Notes under the pieces: model-generated
Seen by the model: the letters and a program-made list of their open reading frames with translations, nothing else
Database searches by the model: none
Told to the model about the DNA's origin: nothing
NCBI GenBank assembly: GCA_015039465.1
Contig: MU130545.1
Location: forward strand, 62,001 to 126,000
Direction of reading: 5' to 3'
Source of the DNA: Phlegmacium glaucopus
Lineage: Eukaryota; Basidiomycota; Agaricomycetes; Agaricales; Cortinariaceae
Length of the DNA: 64,000 bases
In this document: positions 36,971-48,261 of the stretch, piece by piece
Numbering within the stretch: position 1 is the first letter of the stretch
Layout: each line of letters opens with the position of its first letter
Made by a program: the position numbers and the translations under genes

Positions 36971-37715
36971 TTGTGCGGTATTGTTTACCCGATTCGGGAT
37001 ATCGTAGGGTATCACACCCTCGCAACAGATCATGATATATCTGTCGACCACAACGAGACATCGCTATTGTGCCCTGATGTGACCTGATGTGTTATGAAAC
37101 ATCGACAATGGTATGGACCAAATACATTCGAAGTAAAAAAAAAAGAGTAAAGAAAATTCAAGTTGTCGGGTCGGGATTTGGAACCGTCAATGGAACGTTT
37201 GTAAGTTGTTGCAGTGGTGTAGTGGTGTAGTGGTCCAGTGTTGTCTAGTGGTGAAGGTGGACGGTGCAGTGGAACCTGTTGCTGCTGGGTACTTGCGCTG
37301 TTGCCATTTATGGAATGAAACCAAAAAAAAAAGAAAGAATCCGGTACCGTGACTGCTGCCGTTGGGGGGGAGTTGTCTCAAGAATGATTCGTGATGAGAC
37401 TGTTACCCTTTTCGTTACTACTTCTACGCAGAAAAAAAAAGAAAAAATAAAAAGAAATAATTGATGTGAGGTGTAACAACCGTTGTAGTTTCGATGCTAT
37501 TCGTTACCTGCTGTATGTTGCTGTATGGTGCTGTATGGTACTGCATCCTACTGTTGCTACATGCAGGATGTAGTTGTGTATGAGCGCCGCTGCGACCGGT
37601 TGGTGTTACTCTGCTGGATGGTGTTGGATGGTGCTGTATGTTGTTGGATGGTGCTGCATGGTGTTGTATGCTACTACTGCTACATACGGGATGTGGTTGT
37701 CAGAATAATAAAATA
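36971..37715. repeat. Low-complexity region with GGTGCTGTAT-type repeats, orientation uncertain
   Basis: Contains A-rich runs, GTGGTGTAGTGGTGTAGTGG near 37214 and, at about 37505-37670, many variants of a roughly 10-bp motif (GGTGCTGTAT, GTTGGATG, GGTACTGCAT). No coding sequence. Since it lies between the backwards block and normally oriented coding sequence, it is not clear which orientation is real. Confidence 0.55.
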
Positions 37716-38615
37716 AACACAACACAGGCATGTGAAGAGCATCAAGGTCAATGGAACAAACATGTTCAGAATAGTCATCAGCATAATATGGCTGGTGTGC
37801 AAAGAATGCTTCAAAGGCCTAATGAAAATTTGCCTTGGAACCCAGTATCAGGAAGAGCTTATCAGCCTCATGATCAAGATGTACCTGAAATTCAAAGAGC
37901 AAACTATTTTAGACCTGCTCGATTTTACTGTGTGGAAACCATTAATGCCCCTTGTGGTGTTGTGATTGGTTGGACAAAATTTGCCAAGTCAGAGTCTCCA
38001 ACAAATATTATGGCATTTTTGGAGTCAGCCTATCCCACAGAAGAGTCCCGTCCAGACTATATATGCATTGACAAAGCATGTCTTGTACTTTGACACTGTA
38101 TTGCAAGTGGAAAATGGGATGAATGGAAAAATACTAGTTGTTTCATTGTGGACTCATATCACTATACAAATCATCAAGTAACAGATGAGTTGTGTCGAAA
38201 ATGGTGTAATTCTGCCCCAACAAATGGTTCTGCCCCAAATCTTGTAGTTGTGGCACATGATGAAAAAGGGAAACCATATTATAAAAGAGCATTTAATACA
38301 CAGGTGTGTACAATTTTTATTTTTAGACCAAAACTTTCTTAATATTTGTTTATATCTAAGGCATGTGAACAATTAAACTCCTGGCTTGGTGGATATGAGT
38401 CAATACTTAAATGCATGAAACCTGGAAATTTCAATTGGTTCTTACATGCAATGCTTTTTTATCATACAAGACATGTTCTTGCAAAGATAAAGAAAAGAGT
38501 TGGAAGTGACAGTGATGATGATGGTGGTGGTGATGGTGATGGTGATGGTGATGGTGACAGTGATAGGGATGATGACAGTGGTGGTGGTGACAGTGATGGT
38601 GACAGGGATAACTAA
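37716..38615 (+). pseudogene. CxC6 / RNase H-like C-terminal part of the KDZ-associated protein
   Basis: The frame opens in TQACEEHQGQWNKHVQNSHQ and runs through YFRPARFYCVETINAPCGVV and DYICIDKACLVL to an in-frame TGA at 38091-38093. It continues in the same frame through IVDSYHYTNH, LCRKWCNSAPTNGSAPNL and YYKRAFNTQ to 38303, intron 38304-38360 (GT-AG), then ACEQLNSWLGGYESILK and NWFLHAMLFYHTRHVL, and ends 38615. Asp in CIDKAC, Asp in VDSYHY and Glu in ACEQLN are spaced like a DDE catalytic triad; this is my inference. The TGA stands where relatives, as I recall them, have Arg (CGA), so one CpG transition may have broken the gene. The C-terminus is an Asp/Gly/Ser tail encoded by a GATGGT repeat. 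Confidence 0.7.
38511..38612 (+). repeat. GATGGT/GACAGT microsatellite inside the coding end
   Basis: Irregular hexamer repeats (GATGGTGATGGTGATGGTGA) encode an acidic Asp-Gly-Ser tail at the end of the CxC6 protein. The unit length keeps the frame open. Confidence 0.9.
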
Positions 38616-38699
38616 CTATTAGTTTGTAGTCTGTATAAATATAATGTTACATTTTTGTATACTTTGACTTGAAAAATATGATTGGAATTTACTTTGAAT

Positions 38700-38960
38700 A
38701 TTAACTTAGATAGATTCTGATCTGAGTCCGAGTCCAGTCCGAGTTGAGTCTGAGCTGAGTCTGAGCTGAGTCTGAGCTGAGTCCAAGCTAACAATTTTTT
38801 TACTTGGACTCGGACTCAACTCGGACTTAGCTCAGACTCAACTTGGAGTGGACCCGGACTGGACTCGGACTCAACTCGGACTGGACTCGGACTTTTGGTG
38901 TTTTTACTTGGACTACTTGGAGTCCAATCAGATTACTCAGATTCTGATCGGACTGGTGGG
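38700..38960. repeat. Motif-iterated element built from GAGTCCGAGT, second copy
   Basis: Left half has GAGTCCGAGT and GAGTCTGAGCTGAGTCTGAG copies, and right half has the facing GGACTCGGACTC copies, so the element is roughly self-complementary. Related to 30690-30880. It separates the CxC module from the transposase locus. Confidence 0.7.
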
Positions 38961-38984
38961 TGAGTGTAAAGTCTTGGTGAGATG

Positions 38985-41181
38985 ACAGGACAGCATAAGC
39001 CAAACAGTGGACATTACTACACTGCTCATCTCTGTCCAAACGGTGCAAATGTGGATGACTTTGTTCATCCTGATTTCAACTTCTGAAGCCCCACAGTTGG
39101 TGCAACTCGGGTGACTCCACAAAGTTATGCTGAAAAACTTGCCAGACTCATTGCTTCCCTTGATCAGAGTGAGTATGAACATAATTGGAAGGCCACAGGA
39201 TTGAGCAAGCCACCTATCCTCTCTTGTTTGGTCCTCTTGTAATAGTGTAATACGTCCAAGTGTCCAAAACGGATACCTTTAGTATTTTATTTTATTTTGT
39301 AAGGGTAAGCTGGGAAATCAATTTCTGATGGTGCAGGCGCTTAAGTCACGTGACATGTGTTTACACTAACAATTTTCACAGTTGTGAAATCATATGTGTA
39401 ACATGTTTGTATATTGACAGATTAAATGTAGTAAAGTGATTTTTTGAGGTCTCTTTTTGAGAATGGGTTGAGAAATCCGAGGCTAGCTATGGGTGGGGTA
39501 CTTCCACTGTTTATTCCAGTAGATAATTGCTACTTTTATATGTAAAGAGAGGAAATTTTAAAATGAAGTTTTTCCAGTGCTGTTGATCTTTAAAGAAAAT
39601 TATGCTGTTTCAATTAATTTTCAGAGCATGCTAGCTCTCTTTAGATGTCTTCATTTTTCATTTTTCTTGCACGAACCCAGTCCTCCCTGTACTCCTGTTT
39701 CTTTTGTGTTACTTTTCCAGAATGGGAATAGTCATGCGTGACAATTCCCAAGGCAGGTGGTCTTTCATGCGTATGCTCGATGCGCTTGCTCGTGTGAATT
39801 AACTCCGTTCCTTACACCCTCACTAATGCTCCCGGTTCCCCTTTGCTTCACTCTTGACCTAATGCATCTGATATTTCTCAATCTCAGTGACTTATTCATT
39901 TCTCTCTGAAGAGGTACAATGAAATTTGATGCAGCAACAGATGACAAATTGACATGGGACTGGGCAACTCTGACAGGAAACACATGGATTGAACATGGAA
40001 AACTTGTTGCAACAAAATATTTTCCTTCATCCTTTCATTGGCCACCACATAACCCTGCTGAGAAAATTTCAAGTGGATACAAGGCCACAGAATGGTTCTA
40101 ATATATGTTTGGACTAGGTTCTGGTTTCTTCCGTACTATCCTTCCAAAGAAATATTGGTGACACTTCTGCAAACTTGTACATGGCATGCATACAAGGGGT
40201 AATTCAATGGCGCATCACCATAAAGCAACTGTGGGAAGCTCACTCATTCCTATCTCAGTTTGTAGAGGAATATGAGCTTCTTTATTATCAGCATTGCATG
40301 GATCACCTTCACTACTGTCAACCATGTATCTATACACTTCTTCATATCTGTCCCAAGACCCATTATGTTGGTCCTGGAACATTTGTTTCTCAATTCCCCT
40401 TGAACGTGCAATTGGAGATCTTGGTAAAGGCATTCAACAACCAGCTACACCATTTTCAAATCTTTGCCAAGTTGCTCTTTGGCAATCCCAAGCCAATGCA
40501 CTCAAGACGCTCTGCCCAGTTCTTGATAAAACATTCACACCTTTCTTACCAAGCCTTTCACATGACCTTGGTCAAGGATTTGTACTCTTGCAGCCAAGAG
40601 ATCATTATATCAAAACCCTACAAGGCCAGGAAAGAATTGCTATCTTAGATGCAGTTGATATTTCAGCTCTGAGAAAATGGGGTCACCTCCAGCTGCTGAA
40701 TGGCCAAGTAGCATGAAGTTTGTACTTGGAAGGATGACAAACAAGTCCAAATCAATGTAACACACAAAATATCAAGGTATATTAAATTCATTCATCTCTT
40801 TATCCATCTTACACGGTTACACCTGCTCATTTCTATAATTTTATAGATTAAACTCAATAGAAAGCTTGAATTTTGCAAAGTGCAATTTTACTTCATGGTC
40901 AAAAATGTTGAAGGAGAACTTGATGTGTATGCACTTGTATCACTCTACAGGCCTCCCAACATGGACATACTTGAAGATTCCTACAACATGTTATGGGCAT
41001 GCACATATAATGGAGATGATAACCTCAAGGTAATACCAATATCAGCAATTATTTCTGTGGTTTCAATGAAACTGCTACCTCTCAAAGAAGGTGACCCAGA
41101 TAACTTTTGGTTTCGCTGGTTTGTGGTTGAGAAATCCAGCCTAGATGACATAGAATTGACAGGATATGTTGATGATATATA
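38985..41181 (+). pseudogene. Tnp2-like (CACTA-type) transposase gene, decayed
   Basis: Pieces in order: HYYTAHLCPNGANVDDFVHP (38998 on), SLDQSEYEHNWKATGLSKPP near 39160, LTR insertion 39246-39816, LDLMHLIFLNLSDLF near 39855, MKFDAATDDKLTWDWATLTG (39919 on), FPSSFHWPPHNPAEKISSGY near 40025, FVEEYELLYYQHCMD near 40260, ERAIGDLGKGIQQPATPFSN near 40400, GQGFVLLQPRDHY near 40575, WGHLQLLNGQVA near 40680, and the C-terminal VYALVSLYRPPNMDILE to 41181. Large basidiomycete proteins with these blocks are annotated as Tnp2-type transposases; DLMHLIF stands at the DSMH-type position. Several stops and frameshifts break it. Family assignment is from memory of such proteins, so it could be another transposase class. 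Confidence 0.55.
39246..39816. mobile_element. Solo LTR, family B, first copy (no clear duplication)
   Basis: Related to 44049-44566 over most of its length (GGGTAAGCTGGGAAATCAAT near 39303, the stretch with ACTTTTCCAGAATGGGAATA, and the end GTTCCTTACA at 39816). Ends TGTA and TACA match the family rule. Flanking 4-mers (ATAG and CCCT) do not match, so this copy is older or its left end is misplaced. It interrupts the transposase gene. Confidence 0.7.
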
Positions 41182-41692
41182 GAAATAACCATGATAGAAT
41201 TTTGAGAGCAATCATTCATTACAGTACATAATACAGCAAGCCTAACAGTAGTCCAAGTAAAAATTAATTCATGCAGTGGTTTGGAAAATAGTCCAGGGTG
41301 AATCTAGAGATGAGTTAAGAGTTTATTGGACCTTCTTCATACCAATTAAGTCAGCAGATGTGAAGGTTGGTTCCTCTATCAAAGTACGATCACAATCTTC
41401 GGGTAGTTCATCATGCAAAACCTGAGTTCAAGTCAAAATTGTGTATGCAGATTGAAGATGAAATTCTCACTGTGATTGGCTTAGTGACCTGGTACACAAG
41501 CCTTCTATGTTTTGTGTATTGAACATGCCAGATTGGGTTAGTGATAAGATCACCACCTTGAATGGTCAAAATAATGGTCTTGGCCTGTGTATCTTGTGCT
41601 AAAATGTTTTTGAGCGAGTTTCACTGATATATATTGAGGCCATAGTGATATTATGAAAAGCCTGGTGCAGAAATTACCACAGAAGTGACACT
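41182..41692. other. Region after the transposase, no gene
   Basis: No frame with recognisable coding content; probably the 3' flank of the decayed transposase locus. Confidence 0.4.
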
Positions 41693-41697
41693 TCTTC

Positions 41698-42140
41698 TGT
41701 TATGGCAACTATGAGCTTGCACTCATGTTCAGTGCTGAGCTGATAGACCAAATAACTAGAGGCTTATATACAACTGCAGTCGTTATCACAAGAGAGACTA
41801 AGATGTCTGAGAGATTCTGAGCAAGCTAGTAGATTAAGACTGTAAGATACAGAAGGTCTAAACTAAGGTTTGTAGCTATCGAGAGGGCTCTTATATAGTA
41901 GGGATATGAGTCAGAGATAGAGGCAGTGCCCATAGTTTTGTGCGCAGCATAAGAGTCGGTATGAGTCAGGGATAGGGGAATGGAAGCAATAGCTATATAT
42001 AGTATATGGTTCAGGGCAAAGGGTAGGTTGAGGAGTAATGGTGTAGGAAAGGAATGATAAGGGAAAGGGGAAGTATAGTACATGGGGGTAGAAGGAGAAA
42101 AAGAATAAGGGGGCCATAAGCATACCAGACATTCATAACA
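41698..42140. mobile_element. Solo LTR, family D, 443 bp
   Basis: Starts TGTTATG and ends CATAACA (7-bp inverted termini) and is flanked by the direct 5-bp duplication TCTTC at 41693-41697 and 42141-42145. No open frame. This is the signature of a single LTR left after recombination. Confidence 0.9.
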
Positions 42141-42190
42141 TCTTCAAGTAGCCTAGCATAAGAAGCATTGCCGCTGGCAACTAGAGTTTA

Positions 42191-43260
42191 ATGGTTAATA
42201 GCACATATTTGAACCAAGGTAATAGACATCTTGTACTAGACAAAAAGCTTGGTGAATGGCGACTGCAAAGAAACCTGCCAGTGTTGGGTTCAGTCCAATT
42301 TTTGGTAGTGTGCAAGTTACAAGGAAGAATAAACAAAAGCAAACAGCACAAAAATAAGGTGTGTTCAGTCCTTTCTATTCCATTTTATCCACCTATGAAT
42401 TACTCATTTTTTGACGATCTCAACAAGGTGCTGCAGGGCATGCAGCAGCCTTTGGGTAACCACAACTGGGTAGAACCAAAACCAGTATATTTTCATCTTA
42501 TTGGTCTGATCATAAACTAACATCTCTACAGGGTTACCCCAAAACACCAATCTGCAGTATTGCACCACAGAGGCATGACAGCCTCATCTTTCAACACCAG
42601 GAACATTCCGATGGCAGCGACACATTTTGAACTTCTTGGAGCCCAGAATCAAGCGCATATAAGTCTCTACGAGTCTCATGTTGGCCTCAAACACAGATTT
42701 GAGGCCCAAAAGTAAGTTATTTACATATAACGTGCATATATGCTAACTTCTGTACACTTAGCAAGGTAATATTGGAGCTCAAGGCAAATTTGAAGGCCTT
42801 GCAGGAGAGGCAACCTGTCAAGTCACAAAGAGAATATTCAGACAGCAACATCAAGTTTGAGACCAAGTCTAGAATGAACAAGCTTGCAGTACCACCAGCC
42901 CCTCTCACTTTGAAGCACTCTGACTATCCAGATGTCCAATTTTGGAAGAAGCACAAATGGAACAATTATGTGGAGCATGAAAAGAAGGCTAACCAAACGC
43001 CAAAATGGAATGATTTTCCAACTGACACACATGGTAACATCTTGTCAAAGCAAAGATACAACAAGCTATGGGAAGATGCCAAGATTGCCTGGAATTCACT
43101 CTACTTCCATCAACTCAACCCAAAATCATGGGGTAAAAGGACTGACATTCCAACCGATTATATCTACAACACCCTCTCTGTGAAGTACCCCAAGTTTCAA
43201 CTCTGTGAGGGGCACTGGAAGCTGCATATTTGGTGTTGAGCACTTCCCCAACTGGACAAA
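42191..43260 (+). pseudogene. Transposon-associated hypothetical protein, fragmentary
   Basis: Frames at 42191-42520 and 42772-43239 with blocks LKALQERQPVKSQREYSDSN, FETKSRMNKLAVPPAPLTLK and HSDYPDVQFWKKHKWNNYVE. Similar blocks occur, as I recall, in multicopy hypothetical proteins of agaric transposons. An intron-like interval (42362-42390s) and another at 42718-42762 separate pieces. It may be the upstream part of the gene at 43495-44925. No function known. Confidence 0.4.
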
Positions 43261-43494
43261 GAATGTTAGAGGTACTGGTGGCTTGCAATGTTTGTCCTTT
43301 ATCATCTATATATGTTTTCCCACTCCCCATATCTGTACCCAGGTGCAGATCCATTGATCATCACATTAGGTCAAAAATAGGTAGCAGACACATCACAAAA
43401 TAATGGGAAGCCTCTGAAAAAGCCTTGACAACTCAAGAATGAAATTGTCGGGCAAGAGAGACCTCAAACCCATCTACCAGCTTCAAAAACCATC

Positions 43495-44925
43495 ATGAAA
43501 GAACTGATTATTATTGATGATGAGTCTGACAAGGATAGTGACCATAACTGGGATGACATGTATGTTAACAACACAGTTGAGACCAATCCTTTGGAGGCCC
43601 CAAAGAGTTCTAGCCCACCCTCCATCACAAAATATTTTCCATGTACAAGTGGATTGGCTGCACCTCCTAGCCTCACTGTCTCAAGTGCAGCGGTGCGTTT
43701 CTGTTTCTGCCATATAGTTTTACATATATTAACTGAATGTTTTATTGTGTTTTAGCCAATAAATGCTCCTATCTCAACTGACTTGCTTGCTACCCCAGCT
43801 GTCTCTGCTGCTACTTCCTCAAGTGCAGTGGTGCATTTCTGTTTCTGCCATATAGTTTTATTTATATTAACTGAATGTTTTATTGTGTTTTAGCCAATTG
43901 ATGCTCCTATCTCAACTGACTTGCCTGCTACTCTGACTATCTCTGTTGCTACTTCCTCGAGTGTGGTGGTGCATTTTTGTTCTTGCTGTATGGTTTTATT
44001 TATATTAACTAAATGTTTTATTGTGTTTTAGCCTATCAATGCTCCTATTGTATGTTCATAAATGTTCCTAGATAGAAAACAGATACTTTTGTGGTGAGGG
44101 TAAGTTGGAAAATCAATTTCCAAGGGTGCGAGTGCTTATGTCACGAGAAGTAATGTGTTCAATTTTTTAGAGAAATAAATGTAGTAAAGAGACTTGTCGA
44201 AAATCTCTTTTTGAGAATGGGTTTTATTCTGAAGCTAGCTAGGATGGGACTTTTTCTACTCCCTTTTCTACAGTAAATACAAGCTGCTTTTATATGTAGA
44301 AAGAAAAGAAATTTTAAAATGAAATCTCTTAGTGTGTTGATCTTTAAGAAATTTTATGCTGCTTCAATTAAATTTTTAGAGCGTCCTAGCTCTTTTTTAG
44401 ATATCTTCATTTTTCATTTTCCTTGCATGTGCCCGGTCCTGCCCATACTCCTTTTCCTGTGTGTGACTTTTCCCAGAATGGGAAAGTCATGCATGACATG
44501 TTTCTAAAATGGGAAATTGTCTTTCATGCGTGCGCTTGCTTGTGTGAATGAACTCTGTTCCTTACACTATCTCCGCTGACTTGCCTGCTACCCCGACTGT
44601 CTCTGCTGCTACTTCCTCAAGTGCAGTGGTGTGTTTTTGTTCTTGCTGTATGGTTTTTTTTATATTAACTAAATGTTTTATTGTGTTTTAGCCTATCAAT
44701 GCTCCTATCTCCACTGACTTGCCTACTCCCCCAACTGTCTCTGCTGTTACTTCAACTGTTTCTACCACTACTCCAACTGATACTGTCACTGCCCCGACCA
44801 CCTCTGCTATATTGACTGCTCAGCAACAAGGGGATTCAACACCATCAAGTAGAGAGGATACCATAAACAGACATCCAACACATCATAAGAAGGTGTTTCT
44901 CTTTGATCCTTCGCTGAGGTCCTGA
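43495..44925 (+). CDS. Gene with four tandem 75-nt exons, interrupted by an LTR
   Basis: Exon 43495-43692 (or longer upstream) is followed by three repeated exons of exactly 75 nt: 43756-43830, 43894-43968 and 44032-44048 plus 44571-44628 (split by the LTR insertion). Then comes a last exon 44692-44925 that begins with the same repeat. Every intron is 63 nt (43693-43755, 43831-43893, 43969-44031, 44629-44691), starts GTGC/GTGT and ends GTTTTAG. All phases agree, giving 218 residues from 43495 if the LTR were absent. Each repeat encodes a 25-residue Thr/Ser/Ala/Pro module (APISTDLPATPTVSAATSSS). The N-terminus is acidic (IIIDDESDKDSDHNWDD). The protein is unknown; the start is unlikely to be the true one. 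As it stands the third repeat is disrupted, so it is a damaged gene. Confidence 0.6.
44049..44566. mobile_element. Solo LTR, family B, 518 bp, inside a coding exon
   Basis: Starts TGTATGTTCA, ends GTTCCTTACA, and is flanked by the 4-bp duplication CTAT (44045-44048 and 44567-44570). Without it and one CTAT the third 75-nt exon is exactly restored, which confirms the boundaries. Confidence 0.92.
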
Positions 44926-44930
44926 CTCAA

Positions 44931-45495
44931 TGTTAAGTTTGAGAACTCTATTCCAGAGTATCGGACAGAGTTTGATCGGAACAGAACCACGGAATGGAAA
45001 AGGACTATAGCCTCAGCATATATGCTGTGCTACCCTAAACCTTCATGTCCTAATTTCGGAGTAAGAATGGAACGGAGTGGAACTGGAAGTTGCAGGAACT
45101 TAGAGGAAGAATAGGAGGAGGAAACTAGGTTGATATTCGAACTGAGGAAAACATACAAGTTTCAAGTACTTAAATAATAAAAGGAATTGAAACCAAAATA
45201 TAAAGTATAAATATAAAGTGCTGCGTTCTGCTCCCGGAAGGTCCTGCATTCTTGGGGTGAATAATCCATGGCTGGTGTGCTGACTGATAGTGGGAATGTG
45301 ATGACAAAGAAATAGTGGTTGTGGCGAAGAAGTGGTAATAGGTTTGGAGTATAGATGGAGGAGCCGGAATGACACGGAAAGGTCTTGGAGTTGAATGTAG
45401 GAAGAGTAGTTCAGGATGTGAGGGAAAGCACTGTACGGAGTACAGACTACCAGAGACAGCTCCGACGGAGCTGGACCGGAGTAACATATGACGGT
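44931..45495 (+). mobile_element. LTR, family C, 3' end lost
   Basis: Starts TGTTAAGTTT like the copy at 47702 and follows it through AATAATCCATGGCTGGTGTG (45263 on), but diverges after ATATGACGG near 45495 and lacks the final GAATGTAACA. No duplication could be found. It lies just after the stop codon of the tandem-exon gene. Confidence 0.75.
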
Positions 45496-46246
45496 GATAT
45501 GATTTAAATCTGCATAAGCATGGTTTTTGCAATTTTTATCTATTATTTCAGCATAAATATTAATTAATGCACCAATAACTGGTTAATACAACTGATAATA
45601 AACAAGGGAATCAGAGTTGTCTACCCTGCAACTGGTGATTAGACCTATTACTGTGTGACTTAAATGTATATAGTTAATAAGTGTGGTCAATAGACTATCA
45701 TTTGTTACACTACAAATTGCATGTCTGGATTAAAAACCAATAAATCCATGAATATCCTTATAGACTTGGCACAGGAAAAGTTAAATAAACAATATTGGGT
45801 TAGCAAATGTCATGGGGTGTGATTGTGGAGCAACAGAATATTATTAATAAATATTCAGGGGAAGGTTGGTGCCCTAGCAACAGTGGAAGCAGAATAACCA
45901 AGATAGTGGAACCATGTGATTGTGTGGGAATCATGATGATTAAGGATAGGGGGAGTGTTGAACAATCATAAAGATTGTTTCCAGGCACAATAGGCACAGT
46001 TACCATCAAGAGGGGTGGAAACTACCTAAAATTAGCAACATGGGGCTAAAAATAGAACAACCCCTATATTTCCAGGAACAATGAGTGCACATGGTGCCAG
46101 AACCAAAGTAAGGGTACCAGGAACCAGTATATCTATTTTTGGACATTATCTATTTTTAAATATCTCAAATGTATAAAATACCTCCCAGGGTTTGTAAATA
46201 GTCAGAAAATTGGATTCTTTCTTTCCCCCCTCATTTGCAACCTAGT
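45496..46246. other. AT-rich interval, no gene
   Basis: No open frame with coding character. Probably old transposon flank. Confidence 0.4.
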
Positions 46247-46827
46247 TGTTACATTCCGTCACACGTTACTCCGGTCCGACTCCGACGGAGTTGTTTCCGG
46301 TAGTCCGTACTCCGTTCCAGTACTTTCCCTTGTCTCCGACTCTACTCCTCCTACGTCCGACTCCTAGACTTTTCCGTATCATTCCGACTCTTCCGACGAT
46401 ATCCCAAACACCTTACCACACCTTCGTCATAACAACTATTCCTTTGTCATCACTTTCCCACTATCAGTCAGCACACCAGCCATGGATTATTCACCCAAGA
46501 ATGCAGGACCTTTTCCGGGAGCAGAACGCAGCATTTATATTTATATTCTATATTTCGGTTGCAATTCCTTTTATATTTAAAGTACTCGAACTTGTATGTT
46601 TTCCCTCAGTTCGAATATCAACTTTGTTTCCTCCTCTTGTTTGTCCTCTAAGTCACTGAGGTCTTCCGTCTTATTACTTCTTCTTCCGTTCCGAAATCAG
46701 GACACCATAGGAGCTGGGCGGCACAGCACACACGCTGAGGCCAACGTCCTTTCCAGGTTACTGTTCCGGTTCCGTTCCGTCCGTTCCGGAGTAACTCCGA
46801 CGTGACTTCCTTGTTTTAAACTTAACA
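46247..46827 (-). mobile_element. Solo LTR, family C, inverted copy, 581 bp
   Basis: Begins TGTTACATTC and ends AAACTTAACA, the reverse complement of the copies at 44931 and 47702, with the 5-bp duplication CTAGT at 46242-46246 and 46828-46832. Its ends are rich in TTCCG/CCGTTCC motifs. Open frames inside are translations of the LTR, not genes. Confidence 0.93.
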
Positions 46828-46832
46828 CTAGT

Positions 46833-47696
46833 ACAGCTCACTGTCTTAGACATTGAGCAAGAACACCTGTCTTTGAGATCAGGGTATTGAACATAAATCA
46901 GTTTCTCAGAGGTTGAACTTGTTGTAGCAATTGTTGAATTGTTATAAAAGTTGTGTTGTGTTAAAGTCATAGCAGAAGTTTGAGTCTTCTTGTGTATGCA
47001 ATTGTGTTGAAGTCATAACAGAAGCAAGGGGTCTTCTTGTGTATGCAATTGTGTTGAAGCTGTAACAAAGTCCCGGACTTTTGTGTACACAAGTTTAAAT
47101 CAATCAGTAAAGTCTTAGGAATTCTTTGACTGATTGTTGGTGCAAGCCATAAATTGCAAAGCTACTTAAAAGTTTGATCATCCTTGAATTGATCCAAATT
47201 ATTGTTGTTATTGTGTGTACTAGTTGAAGTGAAATTCAAAGTCTTGGAAAGGTTATACTTTCTAGAAAACCCAACTTGCATTATTAAGATTGTATAAAGT
47301 ATTGATTGAGTTACTGTTTTGAGTAGAGATTTTTATAATCTTGAAAATACACCTTTTCTCAACAACCTCTGTGCAGTTACATCGATGGAATGTAACACTC
47401 AATAGATTATTACTCCAATAGATCAACCCCTTGTACCTTTCTCATCACTTATGTACCACAATTTGCTAATGTTCATACAACTGCATAGAGCCCATTTACT
47501 GGTGCCAAAACCTGCAATTGAGGTTCCTAAGATTGTTACTGCTCCAGCTCCACCCAGAAGAGGGAATACAAAAACAAGGCCAGGAAAGACTCAGAAAGGA
47601 AAGGCGCTGGTACCCTCAGACACCATACTCTCTGCTCGGTATGTGATCTATTCACTGAACTAGTTACCAAACTTATCCCTGATATGAATGATAAAG
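46833..47696. other. AT-rich interval with short direct repeats
   Basis: GTCTTCTTGTGTATGCAATT occurs twice (46984 and 47031) with neighbouring sequence, as a short tandem duplication of about 47 bp. A 70-codon frame at 47451-47663 reads VPKIVTAPAPPRRGNTK and may be a remnant of the transposon-associated gene, ending next to the following LTR. Confidence 0.4.
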
Positions 47697-47701
47697 CAAT
47701 C

Positions 47702-48261
47702 TGTTAAGTTTAAAACAAAGGAGTCACATTGGAGTAACACCGGATCGGACAGAACGGAAAGGACTTTGGCCTCAGCGTATGTGCTGTGCCGCCCAGCTCC
47801 TACAATGTCCTGATTTCAGAACCGGAAGAGAACGGAAAGACGGAAGACCTCAGTGACTTAGAGGACGAACAAGAGGAGGAAACTAAGATGATATTCGAAC
47901 TGAGGAAAAACATACAAGTTGGAGTACTTAAATATAAAAGTAATTGCAACCAAAATATAGAATATAAATATAAGTGCTGTGTTCTGCTCCCGGAAAAGGT
48001 CCTGCATTCTTGGGTGAATAATCCATGGCTGGTGTGCTGACTGATAGTGGGAAAGTGATGACAAAGAAATAGTTGTTATGGCGAAGGTGTGGTAATGGGT
48101 TTGGGATATCGTCGGGAGAGTCGGAATGATACGGAGAAGTCTCGGAGTCGGACGTAGGAGGAGTAGAGTCGGAGACAAGGGAAAATACTGGAATGGAGTA
48201 CGGACTACCGGAAACAACTCCGACGGAGTCGGACCAGAGTAATGTATGACAGAATGTAACA
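47702..48261 (+). mobile_element. Solo LTR, family C, 560 bp
   Basis: Starts TGTTAAGTTT, ends AGAATGTAACA, flanked by the 5-bp duplication CAATC (47697-47701 and 48262-48266). Termini TGTTA and TAACA are inverted. Confidence 0.93.
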
